From NCBI RefSeq assembly GCF_018388425.1, contig NZ_CP074406.1:1054001-1118000 (forward strand): a stretch of 64,000 nt of DNA, given 5' to 3'. Every line of letters starts with the position of its first letter. Position 1 is the first letter of the stretch. Of the stretch, positions 34,726 to 42,708 are shown one piece after another. The translations under genes were made by a program, and so were the position numbers. The notes beneath the pieces were generated by a model. The model worked only from the letters and a program-made list of their open reading frames with translations, was not told the origin of the DNA and searched no databases. Origin of the DNA: Nocardioides faecalis (GTDB lineage Bacteria > Actinomycetota > Actinomycetes > Propionibacteriales > Nocardioidaceae).

Positions 34726-35526
34726 TCAGAGGCCGTAGCGCGCCAGCTTGTCGTTCTTCTTCGCGTAGCCGGGGTTCATGAACCGCTTGGTCATCCGGCC
34801 GGTGGTCAGCCAGGCGATGGCGTCGCCGTTCTTGGTGCTGGCGAGCATCTTGTCGACCAGCTCGGGCGCGACGTCCTCCACGTGGTCGACCAGGATGTTC
34901 AGCACCTTGCGCTGCTTGGCGACCTGGTCGGGGGCGGCCGCGGCCTCGCGCAGCCAGCCGTCGGTGATCAGGATGCCCGGGCGGATCTGGCCGACCCGCA
35001 CCCCGGAGCCCTCCACCTCCTTCACCAGCGCCTTGGTGAACATGTCGAGGCCGCGCTTGGTGGCGCCGTACACGCCCATGTTGGGCCGGATCCGGCCGTC
35101 GCTGCCGCCGCCGAGCACGTTGAAGAGCTGGCCACCGCCCTGGGTGGTCATGCCGCGCACGGCGGTCTGCGAGCCGAAGATGGTGCCGTACATGTTGGTC
35201 TGCACCATCGCCCGCACGGCCTCGGCGGGGGTGTCGACGATGGCGTGCGTGGTGTGCGCGACGCCGGCGTTGTTGACCCAGATGTCGACGCGGCCGAGCT
35301 CGCTCGCGGCGTGCTCCCACAGCGCGTCGAGGGAGGCGGGGTCGGTGACGTCGACCGTGCGGCCGAGCGCGCGGGCGCCGCCGCGGGACTCCAGCTCGGC
35401 GACGGCCGCCTTGAGCGCCGGCTCGTCGCGCCCGGTGAGGACGACGTTGTGGCCACGGGCGTGGAAGGCGCTCGCCATCGCACGTCCGATCCCCTTGGTG
35501 CTGCCGGTGATGACGACGTTCTTCAT
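34726..35526 (-). CDS. Short-chain dehydrogenase, NYC1/NOL-like, paralogue 2
   Basis: The 266-residue SDR has 'VVITGSTKGIGRAMA' at the N-terminus, as in NOL/NYC1 ('VVITGSTKGLGKALA'), followed by 'VDIWVNNAG', 'GGQLFNVLGGGSDG' and 'VYGATKRGLD' with the Tyr/Lys pair. The C-terminal 'RKVLNILVDHVEDVAPEL' parallels the 'IFNILGDKVETVTPYL' block of the 7666 SDR. The two bacterial paralogues are more like each other than like ordinary SDRs. A carbonyl on a tetrapyrrole or linear catabolite is a sensible substrate. It is the second gene of a two-gene operon behind an enone-reductase-like enzyme. Confidence 0.75.
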   Translation of the reverse strand: MKNVVITGSTKGIGRAMASAFHARGHNVVLTGRDEPALKAAVAELESRGGARALGRTVDVTDPASLDALWEHAASELGRVDIWVNNAGVAHTTHAIVDTPAEAVRAMVQTNMYGTIFGSQTAVRGMTTQGGGQLFNVLGGGSDGRIRPNMGVYGATKRGLDMFTKALVKEVEGSGVRVGQIRPGILITDGWLREAAAAPDQVAKQRKVLNILVDHVEDVAPELVDKMLASTKNGDAIAWLTTGRMTKRFMNPGYAKKNDKLARYGL

Positions 35527-35558
35527 GCGTCTTCCTTCCTCGGGTCCCGGCGGGACCG

Positions 35559-36569
35559 CTACGACACGTGGACGACGACCTTGCCGCGGTTGCGGCCGGC
35601 CATGAGCTCGGCGAAGGCCTGTCCGGCGTTCTCCAGCCCCTCGTGGGCGTCCTCGAGCGCGACGACCTCGCCGCGGGCGAGCAGCTCGCCGACCCGCTCG
35701 CGGTGCGCGTCGGCGAGGTCGGCGTGGTCGTAGACGACCATGCCGTACGTCGTCGCGCGGGCCGCCATGAGCGCGCCGACCCGGATCCGGGTGGGCGCGG
35801 CGCCGTTGTTCTGGTCGATGACGCCGACCAGGGAGACCCGGGCGCCGACGGCGAGGTGCTCCACGACACCGTCGAGGGTCTCCTGGTCGGCCATGTGCAC
35901 GTAGCCGTGGATCTTCTCGGGGCAGGCGGCGTGCAGCTCGTCGATCCAGCCCGGTCGTCCGCGCAGGACGGTGGCGTCGTAGCCGAGGTCCTTGGCGATC
36001 GCGGCCTTGTCCTCGTCGCCGACGATCGCGACGGTCCGGGCGCCGGCGAGGCGCGCGAGCTGGCCGACGAGGGAGCCGACGCCGCCGGTGGCGGCGGTGA
36101 CCACGATCGTCTCTCCGGCGGCGGGGCGCAGGTGCCGCTCGACGACGGCGAAGGCGGTCAGCCCGGGCATGCCGAGCACGCCGAGCACGGCGGAGGCCGG
36201 CACGCCGGCGGGCACGGAGACGGGCGTGGTGGCGTCGCCGGCCACGACGGCCTCGGTGCGCCAGCCGGTCTCGGCGAGCACCTGGCTGCCCTCGGGCACG
36301 TCGGGGTGGCGCGAGAGCGTCGCGGTGCCGATGGCGCGTCCGGGCATCACCGCACCGGGGCCCACGGCGGGCTCGCCGAGGTGGCCGGGGCCGAGCAGGG
36401 AGCGCAGGTAGGGGTCGAGGGAGAGCACGTCCACGCGGATCCGGACGTCGCCGTCGGCGAGCTCCGGCAGGGGAGCCTCCGCGACCTCGAAGTCACTCGC
36501 CTGCACCTGTCCGTGTGGCGTGGACCGCACCAGCACGGCGCGGGAGGACGAGGGAGCGCTGGCCTGCAT
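35559..36569 (-). CDS. MDR-family NADPH-dependent enone/alkenal reductase
   Basis: The 336-residue zinc-free medium-chain reductase has 'VLSLDPYLRSLL' and 'PGRAIGTATLSRHPD' in the catalytic domain, and 'VTAATGGVGSLVGQLARLAG' for NADPH. This is the layout of leukotriene B4 dehydrogenase/2-alkenal reductase (PTGR, CurA). These enzymes reduce a C=C conjugated to a carbonyl. A vinyl or methine double bond of a tetrapyrrole catabolite is possible. The start codon is next to element F. On its strand TATCCT lies six bases before the ATG, so the transcript is probably leaderless. Confidence 0.83.
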   Translation of the reverse strand: MQASAPSSSRAVLVRSTPHGQVQASDFEVAEAPLPELADGDVRIRVDVLSLDPYLRSLLGPGHLGEPAVGPGAVMPGRAIGTATLSRHPDVPEGSQVLAETGWRTEAVVAGDATTPVSVPAGVPASAVLGVLGMPGLTAFAVVERHLRPAAGETIVVTAATGGVGSLVGQLARLAGARTVAIVGDEDKAAIAKDLGYDATVLRGRPGWIDELHAACPEKIHGYVHMADQETLDGVVEHLAVGARVSLVGVIDQNNGAAPTRIRVGALMAARATTYGMVVYDHADLADAHRERVGELLARGEVVALEDAHEGLENAGQAFAELMAGRNRGKVVVHVS

Positions 36570-36570
36570 C

Positions 36571-36588
36571 TAGATAGGATATATGAAT
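36571..36588. promoter_or_regulatory. Regulon element F filling the 17-bp gap between divergent genes
   Basis: TAGATAGGATATATGAAT occupies the whole space between the start codons at 36569(-) and 36587(+). It contains TAGGAT six bases before the plus ATG and, on the other strand, TATCCT six bases before the minus ATG. Both transcripts would be leaderless and a bound regulator would block both. Confidence 0.65.
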
Positions 36589-37561
36589 GAGCGCTTCCTG
36601 GATCTACGGTCCGTTGATCTCGACCGACGACTTCGCCGGCCACGCCGCGCTGCTCGGCCGCACCTACGGGATGGCGCCGCGCGGCGCGGGCCGCCTCGGG
36701 GGCGCGGACGCCGAGGCGCTGCTGGGCGAGGGGTTCGCCGCCGACCTGCAGGTGCTCGGCACTCCCGGGGTCACGGCCGGTGCCGTGCTGTGTCGCTTCG
36801 ACGGCCCGCCCGCGCCGCCGGTGCGCGACGAGGAGAGCCGGCTGTTCCGCGACGCGTTCCGGGTCATCGACTTCTACGCCCCCGACTTCGCCGCGGCACT
36901 GGAGCACTCCGCGGCGGCCGGCTTCCCGATGCACACCAAGGAGGCGTCGTACGAGCTGGCGGAGGGCAGCTTCCGCGAGGCGCACGTCGAGGCACCCGAC
37001 AACGTGATGACGGCGTTCCTCAGCGGTCCCGCCGACTTCTTCACCGAGTTCGCCCAGGTCCGCGACCGGATCGCCAGCGAGCCGGTGAGCATCTCGCTGC
37101 CGCTCAGCGACGCCGCGACGACGACCGCGTTCTACCGTGACGTGTTCGGCTGGGGCGTCGTCTACGAGTACGACTTCGTCGACGCCTCGTTCTCCGCGAT
37201 GCTCGGTATCGACGGTGAGGACGCCGAGCCGATCAAGGTGTGCTCGCAGGCGCTCGGCCCGAGCCGGGACCGGACCTACGTCAACATCGTCGACTACGGC
37301 CTGCCCGCCGACCGCGCCGGCTCGCTGCTGGGTGCGTCCGTGCCGCCGCGCCGCGGCCTGCTCGGCCTCGTCGTGCTCACCGACGACCTGGACGGTGTCG
37401 TCGCCCGGGCCGGTGCGGACGCCCGGCTGGGGGAGGTCGTCGACGTCGACCTGCCCGGCTTCGGAAGCAGCAGGGCCACGACGTTGCGGGCGCCTTTCGG
37501 CGCTCCGCACGTCGTGGCCCAGCCGCGTGATGCAGAGGCGATCCTCAGAGCGGACGCTTGA
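36587..37561 (+). CDS. Two-domain VOC (glyoxalase/extradiol-dioxygenase fold) protein
   Basis: The ATG at 36587 is chosen over an out-of-frame ATG at 36583 because only this frame stays open (324 residues). Both halves look like vicinal-oxygen-chelate units: 'WIYGPLISTDDFAGHAALLG' with 'RVIDFYAPDFAAALEHSAAAGFPMH', and 'SISLPLSDAATTTAFYRDVFGW' with 'GLVVLTDDLDGVVARAG'. VOC enzymes bind a divalent metal through His/Glu and include ring-cleaving dioxygenases, isomerases and epimerases. The usual His ligands are not clear in the second half, so it may be an unusual member or a binding protein. The 3' end overlaps the convergent amidohydrolase gene by 17 bp. Confidence 0.72.
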   Translation: MSASWIYGPLISTDDFAGHAALLGRTYGMAPRGAGRLGGADAEALLGEGFAADLQVLGTPGVTAGAVLCRFDGPPAPPVRDEESRLFRDAFRVIDFYAPDFAAALEHSAAAGFPMHTKEASYELAEGSFREAHVEAPDNVMTAFLSGPADFFTEFAQVRDRIASEPVSISLPLSDAATTTAFYRDVFGWGVVYEYDFVDASFSAMLGIDGEDAEPIKVCSQALGPSRDRTYVNIVDYGLPADRAGSLLGASVPPRRGLLGLVVLTDDLDGVVARAGADARLGEVVDVDLPGFGSSRATTLRAPFGAPHVVAQPRDAEAILRADA

Positions 37562-39011
37562 GGTAGGTGCCCGACGGCGCCTCGTCGGTGACGGCGCCGT
37601 CGGTCATGATCCGCTTGCCGCGCAGGAAGGTGTCGGTCACCTTCGCGCTCAGCTCGGCGCCCTCGAACGGCGTGTACTCCTGGGTGGACTCCGACTCCTC
37701 CGCGCGCACCGTCCAGGTGTGGGCGTCGTCGACCAGCGCGACGTCGGCGTCCAGGCCGACCGCGATCGCGCCCTTGCGGCCGCCGAGGCCGTAGCGGGTG
37801 GCCGGGTTGGTCGCGGTCAGCTCGGCGATCCGGCCGTAGGCCAGGCCCCGCTTGCCGCCCTCGCTGACCATGCCGGCCAGCAGGTACTCGGCGCCGCCGA
37901 AGCCGGACTTGGCCAGGAACACGTCGTCCTTGGGCTCGCCGAACTTCAGCTCCTCCTTGCAGCAGGCGTGGTCGGAGACGACCCAGTCGATCTTGCCGTC
38001 GAGCAGGTAGGACCACAGCGCCTCGACGTCCTCACGCGGACGCAGCGGCGGGTTCACCTTGCCGCCGACGCCGTGCGCGGTGTCGCAGTCGGCGAGCAGG
38101 TGCCCGACGGTGACCTCGCGGCGGAAGTCGATGTGCGGGAACGCCGCGGCCATCGTCAGCGCCGCCTCGACCGCCTTGCGGGAGGTCAGGTGCAGCAGGT
38201 TGATCGTGGGCAGCTGCGTCTCGTGCGCCAGGTACGACGCGATGGTGACCGCGAGGCCCTCGGAGTGCGGCGGCCGGGAGGCGGAGTAGGCGGGCAGGCC
38301 CTTGAGCTCGCCCTCCTCCTCGACCATCTTCGTGTAGGCGGCCATGATCTCGGCGGTCTCGCAGTGCAGCGACAGCGAGATCGCCTCGGCGATCTCGGGG
38401 TTCTCCTCGCGGGCCTTCTGGATGCCGCGCATGACGAACTCGAAGTGCGCGTAGTCGTAGCGCTCGCCCTCGGGGGTCATCAGGAACTCGGACTGGTCGG
38501 TGCTGCGGCCGTGCAGGCCGTGGCTGCCGTAGAACATGAACACCTTGAACGAGGTGACGCCGTGGTCGGTGATCAGGCTCGGGATCTCACCGATCTGCGC
38601 CTTGCTCATCGGGGCCAGGTGGTAGGTGTAGTCGACCAGCGCGTTGCCCTGCGTCTGCGCCAGCACCTCGGGGAAGAAGTCGGCGTAGGCGCCGCCCTTG
38701 TTCAGGTAGTACTGGCCGGTGCGCATGTAGGACAGCGACGTGGTCACACCGCCCTGGGCGCAGGCGCGCGACTCGGTGCGCACGTCGTCGGGCAGCGGGT
38801 TGTAGATGCCCCAGTGCTGGTGGGCGTCCACGACGCCGGGGAAGGCCACCTTGCCGCCGGCGTCGACGACCTCGGCCGCGCTCGCCGGGTCGATGCCGGC
38901 CTCGATCCGGGCGAACTTGCCGTCCTTGACGGCGATGTCGACCGCCTGCGGCTCGTCGTGGCCGGGCAGGACGGCCTTGACGTTGGTGAGGAGGACGTCG
39001 TACTCGGTCAC
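37545..39011 (-). CDS. Amidohydrolase of the hydantoinase/dihydropyrimidinase/imidase family
   Basis: The GTG at 39011 overlaps the upstream stop. The open frame extends further but only across the PrpD gene. The 488-residue TIM-barrel enzyme has the binuclear metal set: 'DAHQHWG' (HxH), the carboxylated Lys in 'TSFKVFMFY', His in 'LHCET', His in 'LLHLTS' and Asp in 'VVSDHACC'. The family opens cyclic amides and imides (hydantoins, dihydropyrimidines, succinimide or maleimide). In a tetrapyrrole-type island, maleimides such as ethylmethylmaleimide or hematinic acid imide are obvious candidates; this assignment is inference. It ends the minus operon from element G. Confidence 0.82.
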   Translation of the reverse strand: MTEYDVLLTNVKAVLPGHDEPQAVDIAVKDGKFARIEAGIDPASAAEVVDAGGKVAFPGVVDAHQHWGIYNPLPDDVRTESRACAQGGVTTSLSYMRTGQYYLNKGGAYADFFPEVLAQTQGNALVDYTYHLAPMSKAQIGEIPSLITDHGVTSFKVFMFYGSHGLHGRSTDQSEFLMTPEGERYDYAHFEFVMRGIQKAREENPEIAEAISLSLHCETAEIMAAYTKMVEEEGELKGLPAYSASRPPHSEGLAVTIASYLAHETQLPTINLLHLTSRKAVEAALTMAAAFPHIDFRREVTVGHLLADCDTAHGVGGKVNPPLRPREDVEALWSYLLDGKIDWVVSDHACCKEELKFGEPKDDVFLAKSGFGGAEYLLAGMVSEGGKRGLAYGRIAELTATNPATRYGLGGRKGAIAVGLDADVALVDDAHTWTVRAEESESTQEYTPFEGAELSAKVTDTFLRGKRIMTDGAVTDEAPSGTYLKRPL

Positions 39012-40507
39012 AGGGACTCTCCTTGGTTGACGGCGGGGCTGAACGTGGACAGGGGCTTCAGCACGGCGGCCAGGTCGGTCGCGGTGTGCAGGTCGAGGAC
39101 GTCGGCGCTGACGGCGCCGGCGGTCTCGGGGGACAGGCGTCCGGCGACGTTGTCGCGGAACTTGGTGGCCAGCTCGTCGTCGGTCAGCGGACGCGCCGGC
39201 CCGCCGCGGTTGGCCAGCACCTCCTCGACGAGGACCTCGCCGTCCGCCGTGGTCAGGGTGACCACGGCGGGGAACTGGAAGGGGAAGATCTCGTTGCACT
39301 TCTCGTCGGCGACCACGTCGACCTTCGCCATCAGCTCCCGGCGGGCGGGGTCCTGGGCGAGGGTGTCGGAGTAGTCGTCGAGGCTGGTGCCGAGCCCGCC
39401 GCCGCCGAGCAGGCCCGCGGCGAAGGCGTAGGGGCCGGAGAACTGCGCCTGGTAGCCGGTCTCAGGGGTCCGCTTGACCTCGATCGGCTCGCCGATGGTG
39501 CGCACCGTCGAGCCGGCGACGCCGACCACGACCTTCGCGACCTGCTCGGGGGTGATCCCGCGCTCGCGGAACGCACGGCCCGCGTCCACCGTGGTGTGCG
39601 TGAAGTGGTTGGCCGGGTAGGGCTTGAAGAAGATGCCCGGCACCGACCACGCGGTGCCGAGGTCCTCGGTGATCGCGGTGGGGAAGAACTGGCCGTGCAG
39701 CCACGCCTGGAAGAAGCCGAAGCGGCCCTCGAGCACGGTCGGCGGGCCGGTGAAGCCGCGCCGCACCAGCTGCGCGGCGGTGACGCCGGCCTGGGCGGCG
39801 ACGCCGCAGTGCAGCCGCTTGACGGTGCCGCCGGTCCGGTTCGCCTCGATGACGCCGGCCGCCATGGAGGCGGTGATGCCGAGCGCGTCGGCGATGCCGC
39901 CTGCGTCCAGGCCGTAGATCATCGACGCCGCGACCGAGGAGCCCATCGCGCCGGTGATCGAGGTGGCGTGCTGGCCGTGCTCGAAGAACACGGAGTTGCC
40001 CAGCTCGGCGTCGTAGCCGGCCATGCCGAGGCGGACGGCGACCTCGATGCCGACCGCGATCGCGCGGACGGTGAGCTCGCCGGAGGCGCCGGCGTGCTCG
40101 GCGGCGGCCAGCGCGGCCGGCACGATGCTGGCGCTCGGGTGCAGCACCGAGGGCAGGTGCGTGTCGTCGTAGTCCAGGGAGTGCGCGAGCACGCCGTTGG
40201 CGAAGGCGGCCTGGGCGGCGTTGACCCGGGTGCTCTCACCGACGACCGTGGCCTGCGGGTGCCCGCCCTGGTCGAGCACGTGCCCGATCGCGGCCGCGGA
40301 GGTGGGCAGCCGGTGCGCGGCGACGCACAGGCCCAGCACGTCGAGCGTGCGCTGGTTGACCGAGCTGCGCACGTCGTCCGGCACCCCGTGCGCGGCGACA
40401 TGGGCGGCGAAGGCGCCCAGCTGCTGGGCCAGGGTGGGCCCGCCGTCGGCGGCGTACGTCGGGTTGCCGGCCGGGTTCGCCTCAGGCGCGGGGGAGTAGG
40501 TGCTCAT
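39008..40507 (-). CDS. MmgE/PrpD-family protein, second copy
   Basis: The 499-residue protein carries 'LAHSLDYDDTHLPS' and 'EHGQHATSITGAMGSSVAAS', with 'AVVTLTTADGEVLVEE' in the C-terminal domain, as in MmgE/PrpD proteins. It is divergent from the 25762 copy and probably acts on a different acid. It has a disordered N-terminal lead of about 25 residues. Its start overlaps the end of the cyclase gene and its end overlaps the amidohydrolase start, so all are co-translated. Hydration, dehydration, decarboxylation or epimerisation of a substituted dicarboxylate is possible. Confidence 0.83.
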   Translation of the reverse strand: MSTYSPAPEANPAGNPTYAADGGPTLAQQLGAFAAHVAAHGVPDDVRSSVNQRTLDVLGLCVAAHRLPTSAAAIGHVLDQGGHPQATVVGESTRVNAAQAAFANGVLAHSLDYDDTHLPSVLHPSASIVPAALAAAEHAGASGELTVRAIAVGIEVAVRLGMAGYDAELGNSVFFEHGQHATSITGAMGSSVAASMIYGLDAGGIADALGITASMAAGVIEANRTGGTVKRLHCGVAAQAGVTAAQLVRRGFTGPPTVLEGRFGFFQAWLHGQFFPTAITEDLGTAWSVPGIFFKPYPANHFTHTTVDAGRAFRERGITPEQVAKVVVGVAGSTVRTIGEPIEVKRTPETGYQAQFSGPYAFAAGLLGGGGLGTSLDDYSDTLAQDPARRELMAKVDVVADEKCNEIFPFQFPAVVTLTTADGEVLVEEVLANRGGPARPLTDDELATKFRDNVAGRLSPETAGAVSADVLDLHTATDLAAVLKPLSTFSPAVNQGESL

Positions 40508-41334
40508 GCGCCCACCACGGCGATCGGGCGGACCGGGGAGCCGGTGGCGCCGAAGAACTTCAGCGGGCTCATCACGAACAGGAACTCCTGCGCGCCGGAG
40601 GCGGCCAGGCCCTCGAGGTCGAGCGCCTCGATGATGTAGATGCCGCGCTCCACCAGCAGCACCCGGTGCGCGGGCAGCAGGCCGTGGCCGGCGCCGGGCT
40701 TGAGCTGCTCGTAGGCGATGGTGTCCGCGCCGGTGGCGTGGATGCCGGCCTCGGCGAGGAACGTGGCGCCGGCGTCGGAGACCCCGGGCACGCCCGTGGA
40801 CAGGCCGCGGTAGGTGTCGCCGTCGCCGTTGTCGAAGTGCTGGCCCCAGCCGGAGCGCACCAGGACGACGTCGCCCTCACGGATCTCGGTGCCCTGCTTG
40901 GCCAGCGTGGTCTCGAGGTCGGCGACGGTGATCTCCTGGCCCGGCTCGAGCCGGCCCACGCCGAGGGCGGCCGGCACGTCGAGCAGCACGCCGCGGCGCA
41001 CCATCGGCGCGATGGTGTGCGCGCCGTGCTCGAGGAACTTGCCGCCGACCTGCGCCTCGTAGGCGTCCACGTCGCCGTACAGCTTGCCGTCCTGGGAGAC
41101 GTGGGCGAGCGCGTCGACGTGGGTGCCGACGTGGGTGCCCATCGAGATCATGTCGTTGGCGGCCGAGCCGCCGTCGCCGCGGACCATGTCGCCGTGGCGG
41201 CGCGGCATGGCGTGCCAGTACGCCGGGTGGTTGGGCGACTGCGGCATGCCGACGGTCAGGGTGCGGCCGAGGTCGACGACCTCGACGCCCGCGGCGACGG
41301 CGGCGAGCAGCTGCTCGGTGACGGTGTTGTTCAT
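40504..41334 (-). CDS. Cyclase-family metal-dependent amidohydrolase (kynurenine formamidase/isatin hydrolase-like)
   Basis: The 276-residue protein has the family metal motif 'HVGTHVDALAH' (about 92-102), 'LLDVPAALG', 'GDVVLVRSGWG' and a C-terminal 'PVRPIAVV'. Members hydrolyse formamides, isatin or cyclic amides with Mn or Zn. Next to an imidase-type enzyme it could complete the second hydrolysis, from half-amide to free diacid and ammonia, or open a lactam. The start is the ATG after AGGACAGAGG on the minus strand. It follows the CoA-transferase after a 128-bp gap with no recognisable feature. Confidence 0.83.
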   Translation of the reverse strand: MNNTVTEQLLAAVAAGVEVVDLGRTLTVGMPQSPNHPAYWHAMPRRHGDMVRGDGGSAANDMISMGTHVGTHVDALAHVSQDGKLYGDVDAYEAQVGGKFLEHGAHTIAPMVRRGVLLDVPAALGVGRLEPGQEITVADLETTLAKQGTEIREGDVVLVRSGWGQHFDNGDGDTYRGLSTGVPGVSDAGATFLAEAGIHATGADTIAYEQLKPGAGHGLLPAHRVLLVERGIYIIEALDLEGLAASGAQEFLFVMSPLKFFGATGSPVRPIAVVGA

Positions 41335-41462
41335 GGTTCCTCTGTCCTTCGGCGTACGACGACCCGCGGCGGGTCGCTGTTCGGTGCGGCTCGGGTCGGT
41401 GCTCGTGGGCGTGCTCGTGGCGGTGATCGGGGCGCGGGCTGCGGCCAGGCGTGCTGGCGGGC

Positions 41463-42659
41463 TCAGCGGACGGCGCCGCGGGAGCGGAGCTCCGCGACGT
41501 CCTCGGGGGTGATCCCGAGGCTGTCCAGCACGACGTCGGTGTCGGCGCCGAGGTCCCGGCCGGTGAACCGGATCGAGCCCGGCGTCTCCGACATCCGCCA
41601 CATCACGTTGTGCTGCAGGACGCGGCCGAAGTCGGCGTCCTCGACCTCGACGAGCATCTCGGTCTCGCGCACGTGCGGGTCCTCGACGAGGTCCTGGGCG
41701 GTGTAGATCGGCGCGATCGCGGCACCGGCCTCGGTGAAGGCGTCGACGACCTCCTCGCGGGTGCGGGCGGCGATCCAGGAGCCGACCATCTCGTCGAGCT
41801 CGTCGGCGTGCTGTGCCCGGCTGTGGCCGGCGGCGAACCAGGGCTCGTCGATGACCTCGGGGTGCCCGACCAGGCGCATCACCCGCTCGGCGATGGCCTG
41901 GGCGCTGGTGGAGATGGCGACCCACTGGTCGTCGGAGGTGCGGTAGGTGTTGCGCGGGGCGTTGTTGGTGGAGCGGTTGCCGTGGCGCATGCCGACCTCG
42001 CCGGTCTGCTGGTAGACCGTGGGGCCGGGGCCGACCGCGGTCATCAGCGGGCTGAGCAGGTCGAGGTCGATGACCTGGCCCTTGCCGCCGTTGCGCTCGC
42101 GGGCGAAGAGCGCCATCGAGACCGCGGAGGAGGCGGCGATGCCGGCGATGGAGTCCGCCAGGCCGAAGGCCGGCAGGGTGGGCGGGCCGTCGGCCTCACC
42201 GGTCAGGTGCGCGAAGCCGCTCATCGCCTCGGCGAGGGTGCCGAAGCCGGCGCGCGAGGAGTAGGGGCCCTTCTGGCCGAACCCGGTCACCCGGAGCACG
42301 ATCAGGCCGGGGTTGAGCTCGTGCAGCACCTCGGGGCCGATGCCCCAGCGCTCCAGGGTGCCGGGACGGAAGTTCTCCACCACCACGTCGGCCTGGGAGG
42401 CCAGCGCCTTGAAGATGTCGGCGCCGTCGGGGTTGGAGAGGCTGAGCCCGAGGGTCTGCTTGTTGCGGCTGATCTCCTTCCACCAGATCGGCGTGCCGTC
42501 CTTGGCAGGGCCGTGGCCGCGCATGCCGTCCCCGGCCTTGGGGTGCTCGATCTTGATCACGTCCGCACCGAAGTCGCCGAGGATCTGGCAGGCCAGCGGC
42601 CCGGCGAGGATGGTGGATGCGTCCAGGACTCGAATACCGGTCAGGGGACCCTGGGTCAT
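41463..42659 (-). CDS. Family III (CaiB/BaiF) CoA-transferase, second copy
   Basis: The 398-residue protein has 'GIRVLDASTILAGPLACQILGDFGADVIKIEHP' at the N-terminus, 'SRNKQTLGLSLSNPDGADI' and the putative catalytic Asp in 'GLADSIAG'. It resembles succinyl-CoA:acid CoA-transferases (mesaconate, itaconate, citramalate). Being first in the operon with an imidase-like and a cyclase-like hydrolase, it is placed to activate the diacid they release. Its start lies 34 bp from element G, which it shares with the divergent flavoprotein. Confidence 0.87.
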   Translation of the reverse strand: MTQGPLTGIRVLDASTILAGPLACQILGDFGADVIKIEHPKAGDGMRGHGPAKDGTPIWWKEISRNKQTLGLSLSNPDGADIFKALASQADVVVENFRPGTLERWGIGPEVLHELNPGLIVLRVTGFGQKGPYSSRAGFGTLAEAMSGFAHLTGEADGPPTLPAFGLADSIAGIAASSAVSMALFARERNGGKGQVIDLDLLSPLMTAVGPGPTVYQQTGEVGMRHGNRSTNNAPRNTYRTSDDQWVAISTSAQAIAERVMRLVGHPEVIDEPWFAAGHSRAQHADELDEMVGSWIAARTREEVVDAFTEAGAAIAPIYTAQDLVEDPHVRETEMLVEVEDADFGRVLQHNVMWRMSETPGSIRFTGRDLGADTDVVLDSLGITPEDVAELRSRGAVR

Positions 42660-42692
42660 GTTCGTCCTCGGGGGGTGGGGATCAGGTCAGCC

Positions 42693-42708
42693 GATCATAT
42701 ATCATCTA
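42693..42708. promoter_or_regulatory. Regulon element G (divergent CoA-transferase / flavoprotein)
   Basis: GATCATATATCATCTA (minus strand TAGATGATATATGATC) is the best match to the shared consensus. It touches the ATG of the 42708 gene and stands 34 bp from the 42659(-) start. Confidence 0.65.

Noticed and set aside
36583..37140. ATG at 36583 as start of a separate 185-residue protein
   Set aside because: The frame is Arg-rich, has no motif and runs inside the VOC-fold gene that starts four bases later.
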